Shown here piece by piece: positions 19,995 through 30,130 of a stretch of 64,000 bases of DNA. Source of the DNA: Zoroaster sp. YZ-2022 (taxonomy: Eukaryota > Echinodermata > Asteroidea > Forcipulatida > Zoroasteridae); assembly GCA_029582265.1 (NCBI GenBank), contig CM055819.1, forward strand, positions 25,062,715 through 25,126,714, given 5' to 3'. The notes beneath the pieces are model-generated. The model ran no database searches and had not been told where the DNA came from. It saw nothing but the letters and a program-made list of their open reading frames with translations. The position numbers and the translations under genes were made by a program. Within the stretch, counting starts at the first letter, position 1; every line of letters begins with the position of its first letter.

Positions 19995-20703
19995 AGAGAT
20001 TGCCTACAACTCCCACAGTCTCCTCATTTAACAATTGTTAACCAGTTCAAGTCGGGAATATATATTTTTTTCCAGTCCCCCGTGCGGGTTTATTTTCAGT
20101 GAAAAATCAGAAAAAATTTCTAGCCATTAATAACTTTTTTTGTCAATGAAACTAAGTACGGACACCCAAATAAACACCTTTACTCGTTGACATTTCGAGA
20201 ATTAAATGGCTTGTTTTTTAATTACGGTTGTGTTTGTTCAGCACAATTAGACCGTTGGCAAGCTCTGATGCAACAGCCTATTAGCGACCAGCGCCCGGTC
20301 GAACAGACGGCATACCGGGAGAGAGAGGAAAGGCCTCGTAAATAATGGATATAAATCCGTCTTTACAAATTCTTGGCTGGTACGTCAAAGGAACAGGTCT
20401 TGGATAAAGGGATTACGCAAAAATCAACAAAAAGAGTGAACTCGTTCATTGTTTGCAGTGCCTTTTGTCCGGGGCCACCAAACCGTGATCCCATGGACTC
20501 CAAGAAACGATTGCGTGTATAATACAAGTCAGCCGCCACGACGGCACGGCACGTGTGGTGTGTTGACAAGTCTCCCGGTAACACACACAAAAATCAGAAT
20601 GCGTGTTTAGACGCTCTCCGATCCCTGGTTCAAAAAATGCATGTATACACGGCCTCCGACGCGAACTGGTTAAAGGAGATGGCAGGAGTTGAGAGGCAGT
20701 CTC
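19995..20703. repeat. Conserved palindrome, split by a TTAA element
   Basis: The arms (GAGATTGCCTACAACTCCCA on the left; GGAGTTGAGAGGCAGTCTC on the right) meet at TTTAACAATTGTTAAA. In this unit a piggyBac-type element is inserted at the central TTAA. Uninterrupted versions lie at 30731, 46244 and 58657. Confidence 0.65.
20042..20669. mobile_element. piggyBac-type non-autonomous element (TTAA)
   Basis: 628 bp flanked by TTAA (20038-20041 and 20670-20673) with inverted ends CCAGTTCAAGTCGG and CCGACGCGAACTGG. The unit at 58690 reads ACAATTGTTAAAGGAGATGG without it and is the empty site. Related to 51401-52124 in opposite orientation. No transposase frame. Confidence 0.85.
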
Positions 20704-23530
20704 AACAGGATGCATGGAGCGTATTCAAAGGCAGGTTCAAACTTCATGAGGATGTAGTGTAAAAGTCAAGTGATAACTGAGAATGTTGGCAATGAACATG
20801 CTCTTCTACCGCTGTTGACATCAAGAAATTTGCTTCACCTTCAATGACCACCCCACTCCCAATTTATCTTCTTTTTTTTCCTTTTTTTTTTAAAATCACT
20901 TGCATTCATGTACAATGTACACATGACAACACCCACTGCCCTCCTAGTACTACATGTACATGTACTACAGTGTACTACAATGTAATTAAAGTAGGAAAAA
21001 ATTGGTGTATGAGCTTTGCATTCCTCAGAACAGAGGTGCCTACATGTACATGTACAATGTACATGTACCTGTAGAGTACATTTGAATTTATTACAGCTCT
21101 GTTGTTCAGTAATTAAAACATGTTTTTATTTATTTCATGTCAAATTGCAGGAAATATCACCATGTTGGTTATCGGCAAGTAGTGCGGTTGTTTGTGTTGG
21201 GGCTACATATACATGTATATATACATGTACATGTATCAAAGATGCCCTCCGCACAACTTTTTTGACCCTAATGGACAATATACAGTAAGGGATTTTCATT
21301 TCCTCTACTAAACTAGTTTGCTAAATATGATGCGATCTACGTGTTTTTACAACATTCAATTATTTTCCCTCGCAATTAACAAATTGGTTTCCTTATTGGT
21401 GACATTTCTGTAGTAAGCTTTATTAGACGTAGTTAAAATTTTTTTAGTACATGTACAGTGTATGTACAAGTGTACACAGATCCCAACCAATTTGGACTCG
21501 CACTCAGACTCAAGCTTTCAGATGAACTTAGCAGCAAAGGGTCATTCCACATCAAATCACACACTTCCCAAGGTCAGTTTTTTTCCAAATTCCAAATTAA
21601 AGGCAAAATATACTCATTGTGTAGACCAAATATAAAAATTTGCTCTTAATTAAGTAATTATGTGAAATAAGGGTGTACATACATGTACTTTTAAAGATGT
21701 GCAGGGCACTCAATGTACAATATGTACGTACTTTGTGTTTGCATCATTTGATATGGTGTGACTGGGTGTGACTGGGGTTGGTTCTGCAGTGTGAATAGGG
21801 GGACCCAGGATTTACTTGGGGACGAACAGACCTTAGGTGGGGGGAGTGTCAGAATTCTACCTCACTTAGTCTTTTGGTCATGGCTAAGCTCGAGGGTTAG
21901 TTGTGACAGGGAACGCGAGTCCAAATTGGGTTGAGTCCGAGTCCGAGTCCGAGTTATTGTACATGATGATTCAAGTCCGAATTGGTTAAAATCAGACGAT
22001 TTTGGATTCAAGTCCAAATCAAAAGTTATACAAGGCTGTCAGCATCAATTTCAATAAAAACAGTTTTTGTAGCAACAGCTTCTTTGTCTGAAGTATGGTG
22101 CTAGAAAAATGACTTCATATACACTACTGGTAAAATGTCTAAAAAGTGAAGAGATACAAAACCGACCTGTTAAAGGTTTAGACTACATGTATATTTACTT
22201 GTATGGTTTACAATAAAACAGCAAAACAATCTCCAATTTCCAGCTTTGTTTGTACGCATTCTTATGTTGAAAAGTGTTATTTCTTAAAATTTGAAAATTG
22301 TCAACAAAATGTTCACGTTTTCTTGAAAAAGACAGCACTTCAGATGGAATAAGTTCACAGAATGTTTGGTACCATCAGATCTTCAAACCAAGTAAGTTTT
22401 AAGATAATAATTCACAACTTTTGTTTTCAGGCAATTACCTAGATAGTAAAAACTGCCTTTAGCGCCTCTATACACTAATACTATTCTTGAAAAATGTAAA
22501 CAATTACAGATTTACATGAAACTTACTTGCTGTATTTAAGTTGATGATGGTATTGATTTTAAACATCCCTTGATATATTTCTGTGTCAGGTGTTATCATT
22601 TTAGTGCAATTGATCACATTATTTCAAAAAATAAATTGTTGTCTCCCGGAGACGTAAATTTCATGTTGGAGTGAATACGACAAATTATCCAGTTTTCTAT
22701 TTTCTGATGAAACTTTTTGGTTTGAGTTGACTGCTGTAGTGCCAATATCACCAGTTGGTATTGTGCCTATTGTTCTTAGTTATCGGATTAGTACAAGTGT
22801 GGGACACATGAATTACAATGTATTTTTGTATGTGTTTAGGGAACGGGGATGCTACTGTAGGAGTCGTTTTTAATATAGAGGCAGGAAATTATTACAGTCC
22901 ATGTAAGTACATTTTGTGTTCGTAATATATATTTTATACATTCGGATGTATGTATTTACATGTTTTTACAAAACTGTTTACGGGTACCCGGTTCCCAAAA
23001 TAACCACACAGCCTTATTTTCATATGACATACATACACATGAAATAGCCGAAAAATCAAATAACACAAAAAGGTGTCTAACCAATATCAGTTTTTCAGAT
23101 ACGATCACAACAAGTAATGATGTCATTATCTTTATAATCACCAATCTTTGCTCTTATACATGCATACATACTGTACGCATATAGAATTCGGTTGAGTTTG
23201 ATCAGTAAATAATTTCAACTTCAAACACCTCCAGTACCAATTTACTAACTGCACATCAGATTTACAGTTTGTAGGGAAGGTACATAATTGGTATTGTTGG
23301 CAAAACTGCTTCTACGAGTATTAACTTGCTTTAGATCAAGATATACATGTATGTTATACAACCAACTGTTTAGGTTATTACAATGTACATTAACATTTGT
23401 GTGTACATTCAGTTTTAAAATGTGGAATTTAAGAAAGAAAAGTTCTTTCCTAAATTCAAACTGGAAGTTTATTTCACTTTTCTCAAATGACAGAGCCTCA
23501 GACACCACTGTTTCAAGGGAAGATTGATAC
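20674..23530. other. Array spacer, first unit
   Basis: Aligns in order with 30810-32900, 46330-48720 and 58720-61250. It has many TACATGTA palindromes, GAGTCCGAGT-type short repeats near 21930, and conserved blocks (GGTCATTCCACATCA near 21540; TGGTACCATCAGATCTTCAAACC near 22370). A 28-residue frame from 20673 (EMAGVERQSQQDAWSVFKGR) is kept in two other units. A possible exon at 22841-22910 (acceptor GTTTAG, donor GTAAGT) was noted but is weak. No gene can be asserted. Confidence 0.5.
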
Positions 23531-23661
23531 CATCATTAGCTTAAATACACTTTGGTTATTTTTGATTTACAAAAATCCTGTATCTTTTCATTAACAAATC
23601 AAAATTAAATCTTCCAAACAATTGTCACTCTAAAGGGTAGAACTTTATATTGTGATTGTTA

Positions 23662-23916
23662 CTAAGCTTCAACTGTTTGTATTTCCTGACTAATTTCATT
23701 TGGTTGTCTCCATCGATCACATCTGCACACCATAGACTTGAATGCTTTCCGAAGCTGTTTATATTTGAATCCATACAAGACTGGGTTTATAAAAGAATTC
23801 ACCAACGATAACAAACAAAATATGTTCCACACAATAACTTTGTCACTCTCATTAATTATATGAGAACCATATAACAATGCATCTATGAAGAACCAGATTG
23901 CTCCAGGAACCCACAT
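23662..23916 (-). pseudogene. GPCR 3' fragment (end of TM6 to C-tail), copy A
   Basis: Encodes PGAIWFFIDALLYGSHIINE, TM7 with NSFINPVLYGFKYKQL, then FKSMVCRCDRWRQPNE and ending QTVEA. It matches the last 80 residues of the intact receptors and is open. Upstream coding sequence is replaced at 23909 by a minus-strand SINE head. It cannot make a receptor. The same truncated form occurs at 39292. Confidence 0.9.
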
Positions 23917-23975
23917 TCTGAAGACTCAGCCATCAGAACACAAATCCGATGCACCAAACCGCTCGACAATGGCAA
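23909..23975 (-). repeat. SINE head fragment truncating the GPCR
   Basis: ACCCACATTCTGAAGACTCA through CCGATGCACCAAACCGCTCG is the inverted tRNA-like head of the window's SINE family. Body and tail are missing. The junction with the receptor coding sequence is inside TM6 and is shared with 39538-39605. Confidence 0.7.
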
Positions 23976-24019
23976 TAATTGTATGTGTTTATATTCAAAT
24001 GTGATTTTACAAATATGTA

Positions 24020-24480
24020 AAAAAAATAATAATAATAATTAACTCCATAAAAAAAAACATTTAAATAAAGGGTTCAGCAAAACGATGCATGTCTGATGGA
24101 ATTTTTGCAATAAGTAAAAATACCCCTGAATGGAAAGCATGCAATATGCTGAATTTGTTCCTTCCCCATGGAAATAATAACTTTGAACCCTACCACCAAT
24201 TTAATATGTATATTATAACTTTCGCCTGTGTAAAAAAAATTATTGACTCAAAATAGACATTTTTAAGTGTAAAATTTCCGTCCGACATGTTCCAGATTCT
24301 CAAAAAGTTTTTTTGCAAATTTAATTTTGGCAAAATAAAAGTGAAAACATTTTCAACTATCAATGAATAGTACAAGCAATAATCTTAATCAAAGATTTGA
24401 AGTTCAATTGTTTTTCACAAAAAAATATAGCGTAAAAGTAATATAACTTGATCATGTCGGATGATTAAACATCCCTTGAT
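24020..24480. other. AT-rich spacer
   Basis: AT-rich sequence after the GPCR fragment; no coding potential or repeat recognised apart from its first 110 bp, which recur at 39640-39760. Confidence 0.5.
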
Positions 24481-24704
24481 ATATTTCTGTGTCAGGTGTT
24501 ATCATTTTAGTGCAATTGATCACATTATTTCAAAAAATAAACTGTTGTATACCAGAGACATAAATTCCATGTTGGAGTGAATATGACAAATTATCCACTG
24601 TTTTCTAATATCTTGAAATAAGATGAAACTTTAACATGTTTTTTATTCATGTATGTATCTCTTGATTCAAGTATGGATGCATTTAAAGACATCTTACCAA
24701 AAAC

Positions 24705-24822
24705 AACCGGCTTTCTGGGACTAACAAATGTTACCATTTGTGTACCGGCTTTCTGGGACTAACAAAATGTTACCATTTGTGTACCGGCTTTCTGGGACTA
24801 ACAAAACGTAACCATTTGTCAG
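24705..24822. repeat. Three tandem copies of a 38-39-bp unit
   Basis: ACCGGCTTTCTGGGACTAAC appears three times in a row, each followed by AAA(A)TGTTACCATTTGTGT or close variants. The aligned site in other units (32855, 48668, 62330) has only one copy, so this is a local expansion. Confidence 0.85.
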
Positions 24823-24865
24823 ACACATCTAGTCATTATGCATTATAGCGCACTCATTGTTGCAC

Positions 24866-24990
24866 ACTGCAGAAAGCTGTGGTGACACATATATGAGCCA
24901 CTTGGTCACATTCATGTGAGCTCCGTGCATTGGTCCCTAAATTTTTTGCTCTTCAAGGTTTCTGGCTCCATGCAAGTTTGGGGTTGGTTT
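24866..24990 (-). pseudogene. Old GPCR relic (TM6 to intracellular loop 3 region)
   Basis: GCAGAAAGCTGTGGTGACA then GTGAGCTCCGTGCA, TGGTCCCTAAATTTT and AAGGTTTCTGGCTCCATG align in order with the intact genes' GAAGAAAGCCGTGGTGACA, GTGAGCTTGGTGCA, TGGTCCCTGGATTCC and TAGGTTTCTGGCTCCTTG. Several indels break the frame. The same relic recurs in the other units. Confidence 0.72.
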
Positions 24991-25194
24991 TGTAAAAATT
25001 GTGATTTGAGTAGATTATAAGCAAAACATGACTGTTTTTCATCAAAGCTCCTACTATGATGACAAGCTCAGCAGGTCCAGCGTTAAATTCTTGGGGCTTG
25101 ATGGAGTCTCACATATGTCCAGCTCAGCTAGCACAGAGTGCATGGACACAGATAGTAGCAGCTGAGAATGTTATGGAGTACATTGTGAAGTGCA

Positions 25195-25345
25195 ATTGGC
25201 TCCACAGTGCAATGTACATGTACGTAACGAAAGGAACCGATACACACAGAAACCAATGCATCTACAACAGCTGGATTCAGACTCCGGATGTTGGTGACAC
25301 TGCACAGAGTTTTCATGCGACATATGTATGAAAAAGCCAGAAATC
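25195..25345 (-). pseudogene. Old GPCR relic (TM2 to TM1 region)
   Basis: GATACACACAGAAACCAATG, then CATCTACAACAGCTGGATTC, then GTTGGTGACACTGCACAG align with the intact genes' TM2 coding region (CATCTGCGATAGCTAGATTC; GTTGGTGACATTATGCAGTG). The reading frame is broken. Together with 24866-24990 it marks a dead receptor gene older than the present copies. Confidence 0.7.
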
Positions 25346-25948
25346 AAATAATACATGTACAAATACATGAGTCTTTCAGACTATACCATCACAACAAGTA
25401 ATGACGTGATTATCTTAATATAATCATCAGCCATGTTTGGTAATGCTTTTATAGCATGTGTGTAAGCATAATTCAGTTGAGTTTGATCAGCAAATATTAC
25501 AAATAAACAAATAAACAGTTAGCAAAAAGAAGTGAGTTTCAACTTCAAACAGGTCCAGTAGCAAACGCACATCAGATTTACAGTTTGAAGGGATGATATA
25601 TCATTGGTATTGTTGGACAAAACTGCTTCTACAAGTATTAACTCTCTTTGAATCAAGACATGTGTTGTGTCTGCATTATTGTATTAGCGCCCTCAGGGTT
25701 GAGATATGATAAACCAGGTTGGAAATGTGATTACGAAGTTCAAGGACATGCAAGCATTTTACCGTTAATTAAGATTGTTGTCAGTGTCATTTATTTCCAT
25801 TCAGTTACGTATGCGTGTATTCAGCAGAATTTGAGAAAGAGAACTCCTCAATTCAAACTGGAAGTTATTTCACTTTTTTCAAAAATGACATCCTCAGACA
25901 CAATTATTTCAAATGAAGATTGATACCATCATTAGCTTTTACGCAATG

Positions 25949-26304
25949 GAGTGCCATGGTCGAGCAGTTTAGTGCATCGGATTTGTGTTCTGATGGCTGA
26001 GTCGTCAGAATGTGGGTTCAAATCACAACCGCGACCATGGTGCTTGTGTCCTTGAGCAAGACACTTGACCATAATTGCTTCTCTCCACCAAGGGGTAAAT
26101 GGGAACCTGTGAGGGCAGAGTAGGTTGTTGTGTTTGATTAGCCCTATATGCGCTGTAATGGCAGCAATTGAGCTGTATACTCCCCAGGGAGCTGAGATGG
26201 TTTCAGGAATGATTTATGAGCCTGATGAGCTGGGGTAATAATGTGATTGCGCCTTGAGCACCAGTTTGGTGGATACGTGCGCTATATAAGTCCACATTAT
26301 TATT
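25949..26304 (+). repeat. tRNA-derived SINE, tail interrupted
   Basis: The same insertion as at 16625 in duplicated flanks. Its (ATT)n tail is split by the element at 26305-26905, and TTATTATTATTATTAAATG continues after it. Confidence 0.83.
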
Positions 26305-26905
26305 AAGTGTTCGGGTATGTGCCCGAAACACCTATTGTTTTTGTACGATTTTTTTTTAGGGGTTCGAGCTTCAGTGCGAACACCTCTTGTTTTTGTTCGT
26401 TTTTTATTTATTTATTTATTTTTATTTTTTTACTTCTTCTCCCCAATAACTGTCCGGTAACAAACACATACTTGCAAACTTCACATGAACTTGAAACTTG
26501 GCATGTACTTAGAACTTAACAAGTAGATGAAACTCGAGTTGTGAGTGACCCCGATTTGACCTTACTTCCTGTCCAAACCGGAAGTCAAAGTTTAATATTT
26601 AAAAAAAATCATATCTCAACAACCACAAGAGGTAAATTGACATTTTTTGCACCATTGTACAGATCGCTAATTGTCAAAATATATTTACAAAAAGATGACC
26701 CCAATTTGACCTTACTTCCTGTCCAAACCGGAAGTCAAAGTTTAATATTTAAAACAAAATCTTCCACAAGACGTAAATTCACAATCTTTGCACCATTGTA
26801 CAGATCGTTATTTGTCAAAACAATTTTACAAAAAAGGTGACCCCAATTTGACCTTTACTTCCTCCCGAACACCTAGAGTTTGTGTAAACAAACTCAAATT
26901 TCTAG
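26305..26905. mobile_element. Helentron-like element with tandem core (short copy)
   Basis: Starts AGTGTTCGGGTATGTGCCCG and ends with CCCGAACACCT, a hairpin (GAGTTTGTGTAAACAAACTC) and CTAG, followed directly by TTATT. The core holds about two units of a 150-bp repeat with GACCCCAATTTGACC and CCAAACCGGAAGTC. Subterminal inverted repeats, tandem core, 3' hairpin and no clear target duplication fit Helentron-associated non-autonomous elements. No protein is encoded. Confidence 0.65.
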
Positions 26906-26953
26906 TTATTATTATTATTATTAAATGTACATAGTACGGTAAGTTTCACAATA

Positions 26954-27157
26954 GGTAAAACTTGTAGCTTTGCATGGTGAGGATGATAAGTAAGACTAAT
27001 TGCGGTGACACCATGTGGAATCTCAATTGAGTAGTAATTCTCCTGAGGACGATCAGAGCATACTGATCGAAACGTCGAGTTGTACCACCAGTTCTTTTCA
27101 GAACTAATTACTACTCAATTGAGATTCCACATGGTGTCACCGCAATTAGTCTTACTT
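26954..27157. mobile_element. Foldback element, second copy
   Basis: Begins GGTAAAACTTGTAGC as in 7232-7721, lacks the nested Tc1/mariner-type MITE, and has a shorter left arm. It is flanked by the 13-bp duplication AAGTTTCACAATA at 26941-26953 and 28551-28563. The right flank is displaced by a second element inserted at the junction. The empty site is AAGTTTCACAATACAATTC near 17008. Confidence 0.78.
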
Positions 27158-27159
27158 AA

Positions 27160-28548
27160 AGGTCCTAGGAAGAGTCAAATTGTGCTTATTTATTTTCTTT
27201 TGTTATTTTATCAATTGATATGAATAAAAAACGATTTTACGTTTAATTTATGTCTGGATTGGGCTAATTATTTTTAATTTGATTTTTACAAAAATTGCCT
27301 CATCTAATTTCAAATGCTGCCCAACGCGCGGTGGCGCTGTTCGTGACGTAGACCTAGGAGCAATAAACCATGAATAAACTAAGCTCCAATGTTAGGCACC
27401 AATGTTGCCATTGTGTTTAGTTGCTCCATGGTTAAACCGTGGGATTATAAAAAAGGGTCATAAACTGTGCGCAACGTACACATGTACAGTGTATGTGCAC
27501 ACGACTTGCAAGTTGCATAGTAAACATGACCGTATAGCACCGATAAATCTGTACTGTAGGCTCTACCGTAAAACGAAGCGCAAGGCCCCGTCGAATCAAT
27601 GGCATGGATACACATGGCCAGGAGTCATTGGTGAATTGTGTAAGCCGTCGTTATGACCGTTTCAAAACATAATTCTGCACTCGATGATTTTGAAACAAGA
27701 TCCAAAATCACACACAAAATTAAAATTGTCAAAGAATTTTACAATGACATCTTCAGTGACTTCACAATGAAACGACATTTTAGCGTTAATGTGGTGTGCG
27801 AAGTGTAACAATCGACCTCTAACGTTAGTAATAAGCCTATTGCTTGTGGGTGCACATACACATGTAAGTTACACGGAAAACAAAGCAACTTACCCTGAGA
27901 CTTTCTCGCTTCAAGAAAGCTACTCTTTTCTTTTCTGGACGTTTCTTGGCCTTCTGACTTAAGGAAATATTGTTGGTACTGCATCAGGGCGCAGCATGGC
28001 TTTAAATCTCATGCCAAACTGGCTCTGGAGCCCCCGGTCAAAGTATGTTGGCTCAAAGTGAGCGCTACATATCATAGAGTGCTCCGTTGGTCCTGACCAT
28101 TTCGCCCTGGTCAGCTTCACACTCGCCGTCCAAATTCGCCTGTATTTAGGGTCTGGTGGAAATCGGTGAAGGCTGACACCTTCCTTTGTGGTGTTGCTAC
28201 ACCCAGCAACAACACACCTACAAGGCATTTCCCAAAAATGTGGGATATCTACTAAATTTAGCTGAAAAGAAGATCTAATATGACACATCAACTTCAGTGG
28301 TTTTGAGTACGACTTGACTGAAACTTCATCGCAGGCAGTGCTGGACCTTCCTAGGTCTACGTCACGGATTTGCGGATTATAATATGATAATGAGGAGGTA
28401 GGGGAGGAGCGTGGCGCCCCCCTAATTTCAGAATTTATTTTTTTAATGGTGCAAAGGGGCGGGGATAAAATAGACAAATGACAAATATATGTTCCAATAG
28501 GTATACTTTATTGTTTTCACTGTTAAAAATTTCTATTTCCTAGGACCT
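27160..28548 (-). mobile_element. TTAA-flanked DNA transposon with THAP domain
   Basis: 1389 bp with inverted ends AGGTCCTAGGAA, flanked by TTAA at 27156-27159 and 28549-28552. The TTAA is formed by the last TT of the foldback element and the AA of its target duplication. A THAP-domain exon lies on the minus strand. THAP domains occur in P-element and some other transposases, but P elements make 8-bp duplications, so the superfamily is open. No catalytic domain is seen, so it is probably non-autonomous or internally deleted. Confidence 0.7.
27894..28228 (-). pseudogene. THAP zinc-finger exon of the transposon
   Basis: From the ATG at 28228 the product is MPCRCVVAGCSNTTKEG, then HRFPPDPKYRRIW, CSAHFEPTYF and AVPTIFP: the C2CH pattern and the AVPTIF box of THAP DNA-binding domains, about 85 residues. 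A stop follows at 27959, but the -1 frame continues as a basic stretch KKRPEKKRVAFLKRESLR up to a GTAAGT donor at 27893. A one-base frameshift is therefore likely. The frame also runs upstream of 28228 to 28477 without homology, so the start at the THAP methionine is preferred. Confidence 0.75.
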
Positions 28549-28700
28549 TTAAGTTTCACAATACAATTCAACTATTTGTTTTTTTTATTTATAAATCGTA
28601 TTCATTACCTTTAACAAATAAAAATTTAATCTTAAAAATAATCACTCTAAATGCTAGAACTTGTATTAAATAAACAGTGCCCATTATATTGTGATTGTTA

Positions 28701-29678
28701 CTAAGATTCAACTGTTTCCATTTCTGGACCAACTTGATTTGGTTGTCTCCATCGATCACGTCTGCACACCATAGACTTGAATGCTTTCTGAAGCTGTTCA
28801 TATTTGAATCCATATAAGACTGGGTTTATAGCAGAATTCACCAATGATAAGAAAGCAAATATGCCCCAAATGATGTCATTATCACTGTTACTAATTATAT
28901 CAGAACCACGTAACAATGGATCTATTAAGTACCACAATGCTCCAGGTAACACAAGAATGAAGAAAGCCGTGGTGATAATAGCAAGAGTACTGGTGACTTT
29001 CTTGTGAGCTTGGTGCAGCTGTTGAGCTGGTCCCTGGATTCCTTGCTCTTCTAGGTGTCTGGCTCCTTGTTTGAGGTTGGCAAGGATTCTGATATACATC
29101 CAAAATGTAGCTCCAACCGGTAGAAGAAACACTATCGTTGACACAATGCCAAAAATGGTTTTACCTGCACTGTTTTTAAATGAACAGTTATCAGATTGGT
29201 ACTGGATGATGATAAAAACTGCACGAGGCAAATGCACCATGGGTGGAATAACCCAAACAGCAAGTAATAACAGGGTGATCTTTCTTCTAGTGAAGTAGTT
29301 TGGATACTGCAAAGGTCGGTTGATTCCAATAAAGCGTTCAAAATTTGCCAGTGTGAGGCTCAGTGCAGAGTTGACACTGAAGCAGTTGATAAAGAAATAG
29401 TAAGTCCATTTACTTTTGTACAGAAAAATTAATTCCGAAGTACAATGAATACTGTTGAGAGTGAACTGTAAGGTAATGAATGGATACAGAGGATAACATG
29501 TAGAAACTAATGCATCTGCGATAGCTAGATTCAGAATCATGAAGTTGGTGACATTATGCAGTGTCCTTGTATAACATATAGTCACACATACAAGAATGTT
29601 TCCGATCAACCCCACAATTCCTACAAGTATCATCACAACCTGATAAAATGTCTGTATCTCATTAATATTGTAATCCAT
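28701..29678 (-). CDS. Rhodopsin-class orphan GPCR, array copy (325 aa)
   Basis: Single-exon receptor with seven hydrophobic segments. TM1 carries GN, TM2 NLAIAD, TM3 ends FERF (in place of DRY), TM4 has AVWVIPP, TM5 LLPVGA, TM6 FFILVLPG and TM7 NSAINPVLYGF, then helix 8 (KYEQLQKAFKSMVC). It would sit in the plasma membrane and signal through G proteins; the ligand is unknown. The start MDYNINEIQTFYQ is shared with the other copies but lacks one Glu. Extracellular loop 1 is short (QFTLNSIHC), missing the VSY-type residues of some copies. The 3' flank has the SINE-bearing type, the 5' flank the other type. Confidence 0.95.
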   Translation of the reverse strand: MDYNINEIQTFYQVVMILVGIVGLIGNILVCVTICYTRTLHNVTNFMILNLAIADALVSTCYPLYPFITLQFTLNSIHCTSELIFLYKSKWTYYFFINCFSVNSALSLTLANFERFIGINRPLQYPNYFTRRKITLLLLAVWVIPPMVHLPRAVFIIIQYQSDNCSFKNSAGKTIFGIVSTIVFLLPVGATFWMYIRILANLKQGARHLEEQGIQGPAQQLHQAHKKVTSTLAIITTAFFILVLPGALWYLIDPLLRGSDIISNSDNDIIWGIFAFLSLVNSAINPVLYGFKYEQLQKAFKSMVCRRDRWRQPNQVGPEMETVES

Positions 29679-30130
29679 CTTCAGTGTCTTTGCATGCTGT
29701 ATGTAAACAATGAAAATGATTCAATCAACCTGCAAACAGTTCAAGTAGGACCAACATTACTGGCAGGAAGCTATATGAGATCACAGACACAGCAGAGCAG
29801 CTTTGAGTAAATTCCAACCGACTGTCAATATCCCATTGTTAACGACCCTGATCTTCACGAATACACCGACTCAGTATGTCAACCAAACGGCACAGAGTAA
29901 CCAATAGGATGTATTTAGCCTTTCCATGACAACTGGTACCACATGATGTATCTAGACGTCAATTAAACCTTTGGCTTTTGATGCATGTACACCACACTAT
30001 ACATGTAATGTCATACGTCATTATTATCCATCATTGTTCAGCCATTATTCCTCACAATAAAGCCATTTTCACATGAGTCAAACAGTAGGCGTTTTCATAC
30101 TTGGATCGCTTTACCAAAGTACTAGTGCTG
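29679..30130 (-). promoter_or_regulatory. Type B 5' flank of receptor genes
   Basis: About 450 bp strongly conserved upstream of copies 28701, 37024, 44179 and 52393. It has an inverted CCAAT box at 29901-29905, about 225 bp before the ATG, and the TGTAAACAATGAAAATGATT block just upstream of the start. No TATA box at a convincing distance. It may hold the shared promoter, but recent duplication alone could explain the conservation. Confidence 0.4.

Noticed and set aside
22841..22910. Possible small plus-strand exon (GDATVGVVFNIEAGNYYSP)
   Set aside because: AG and GTAAGT are present, but the segment is short, single and without homology; chance cannot be excluded.
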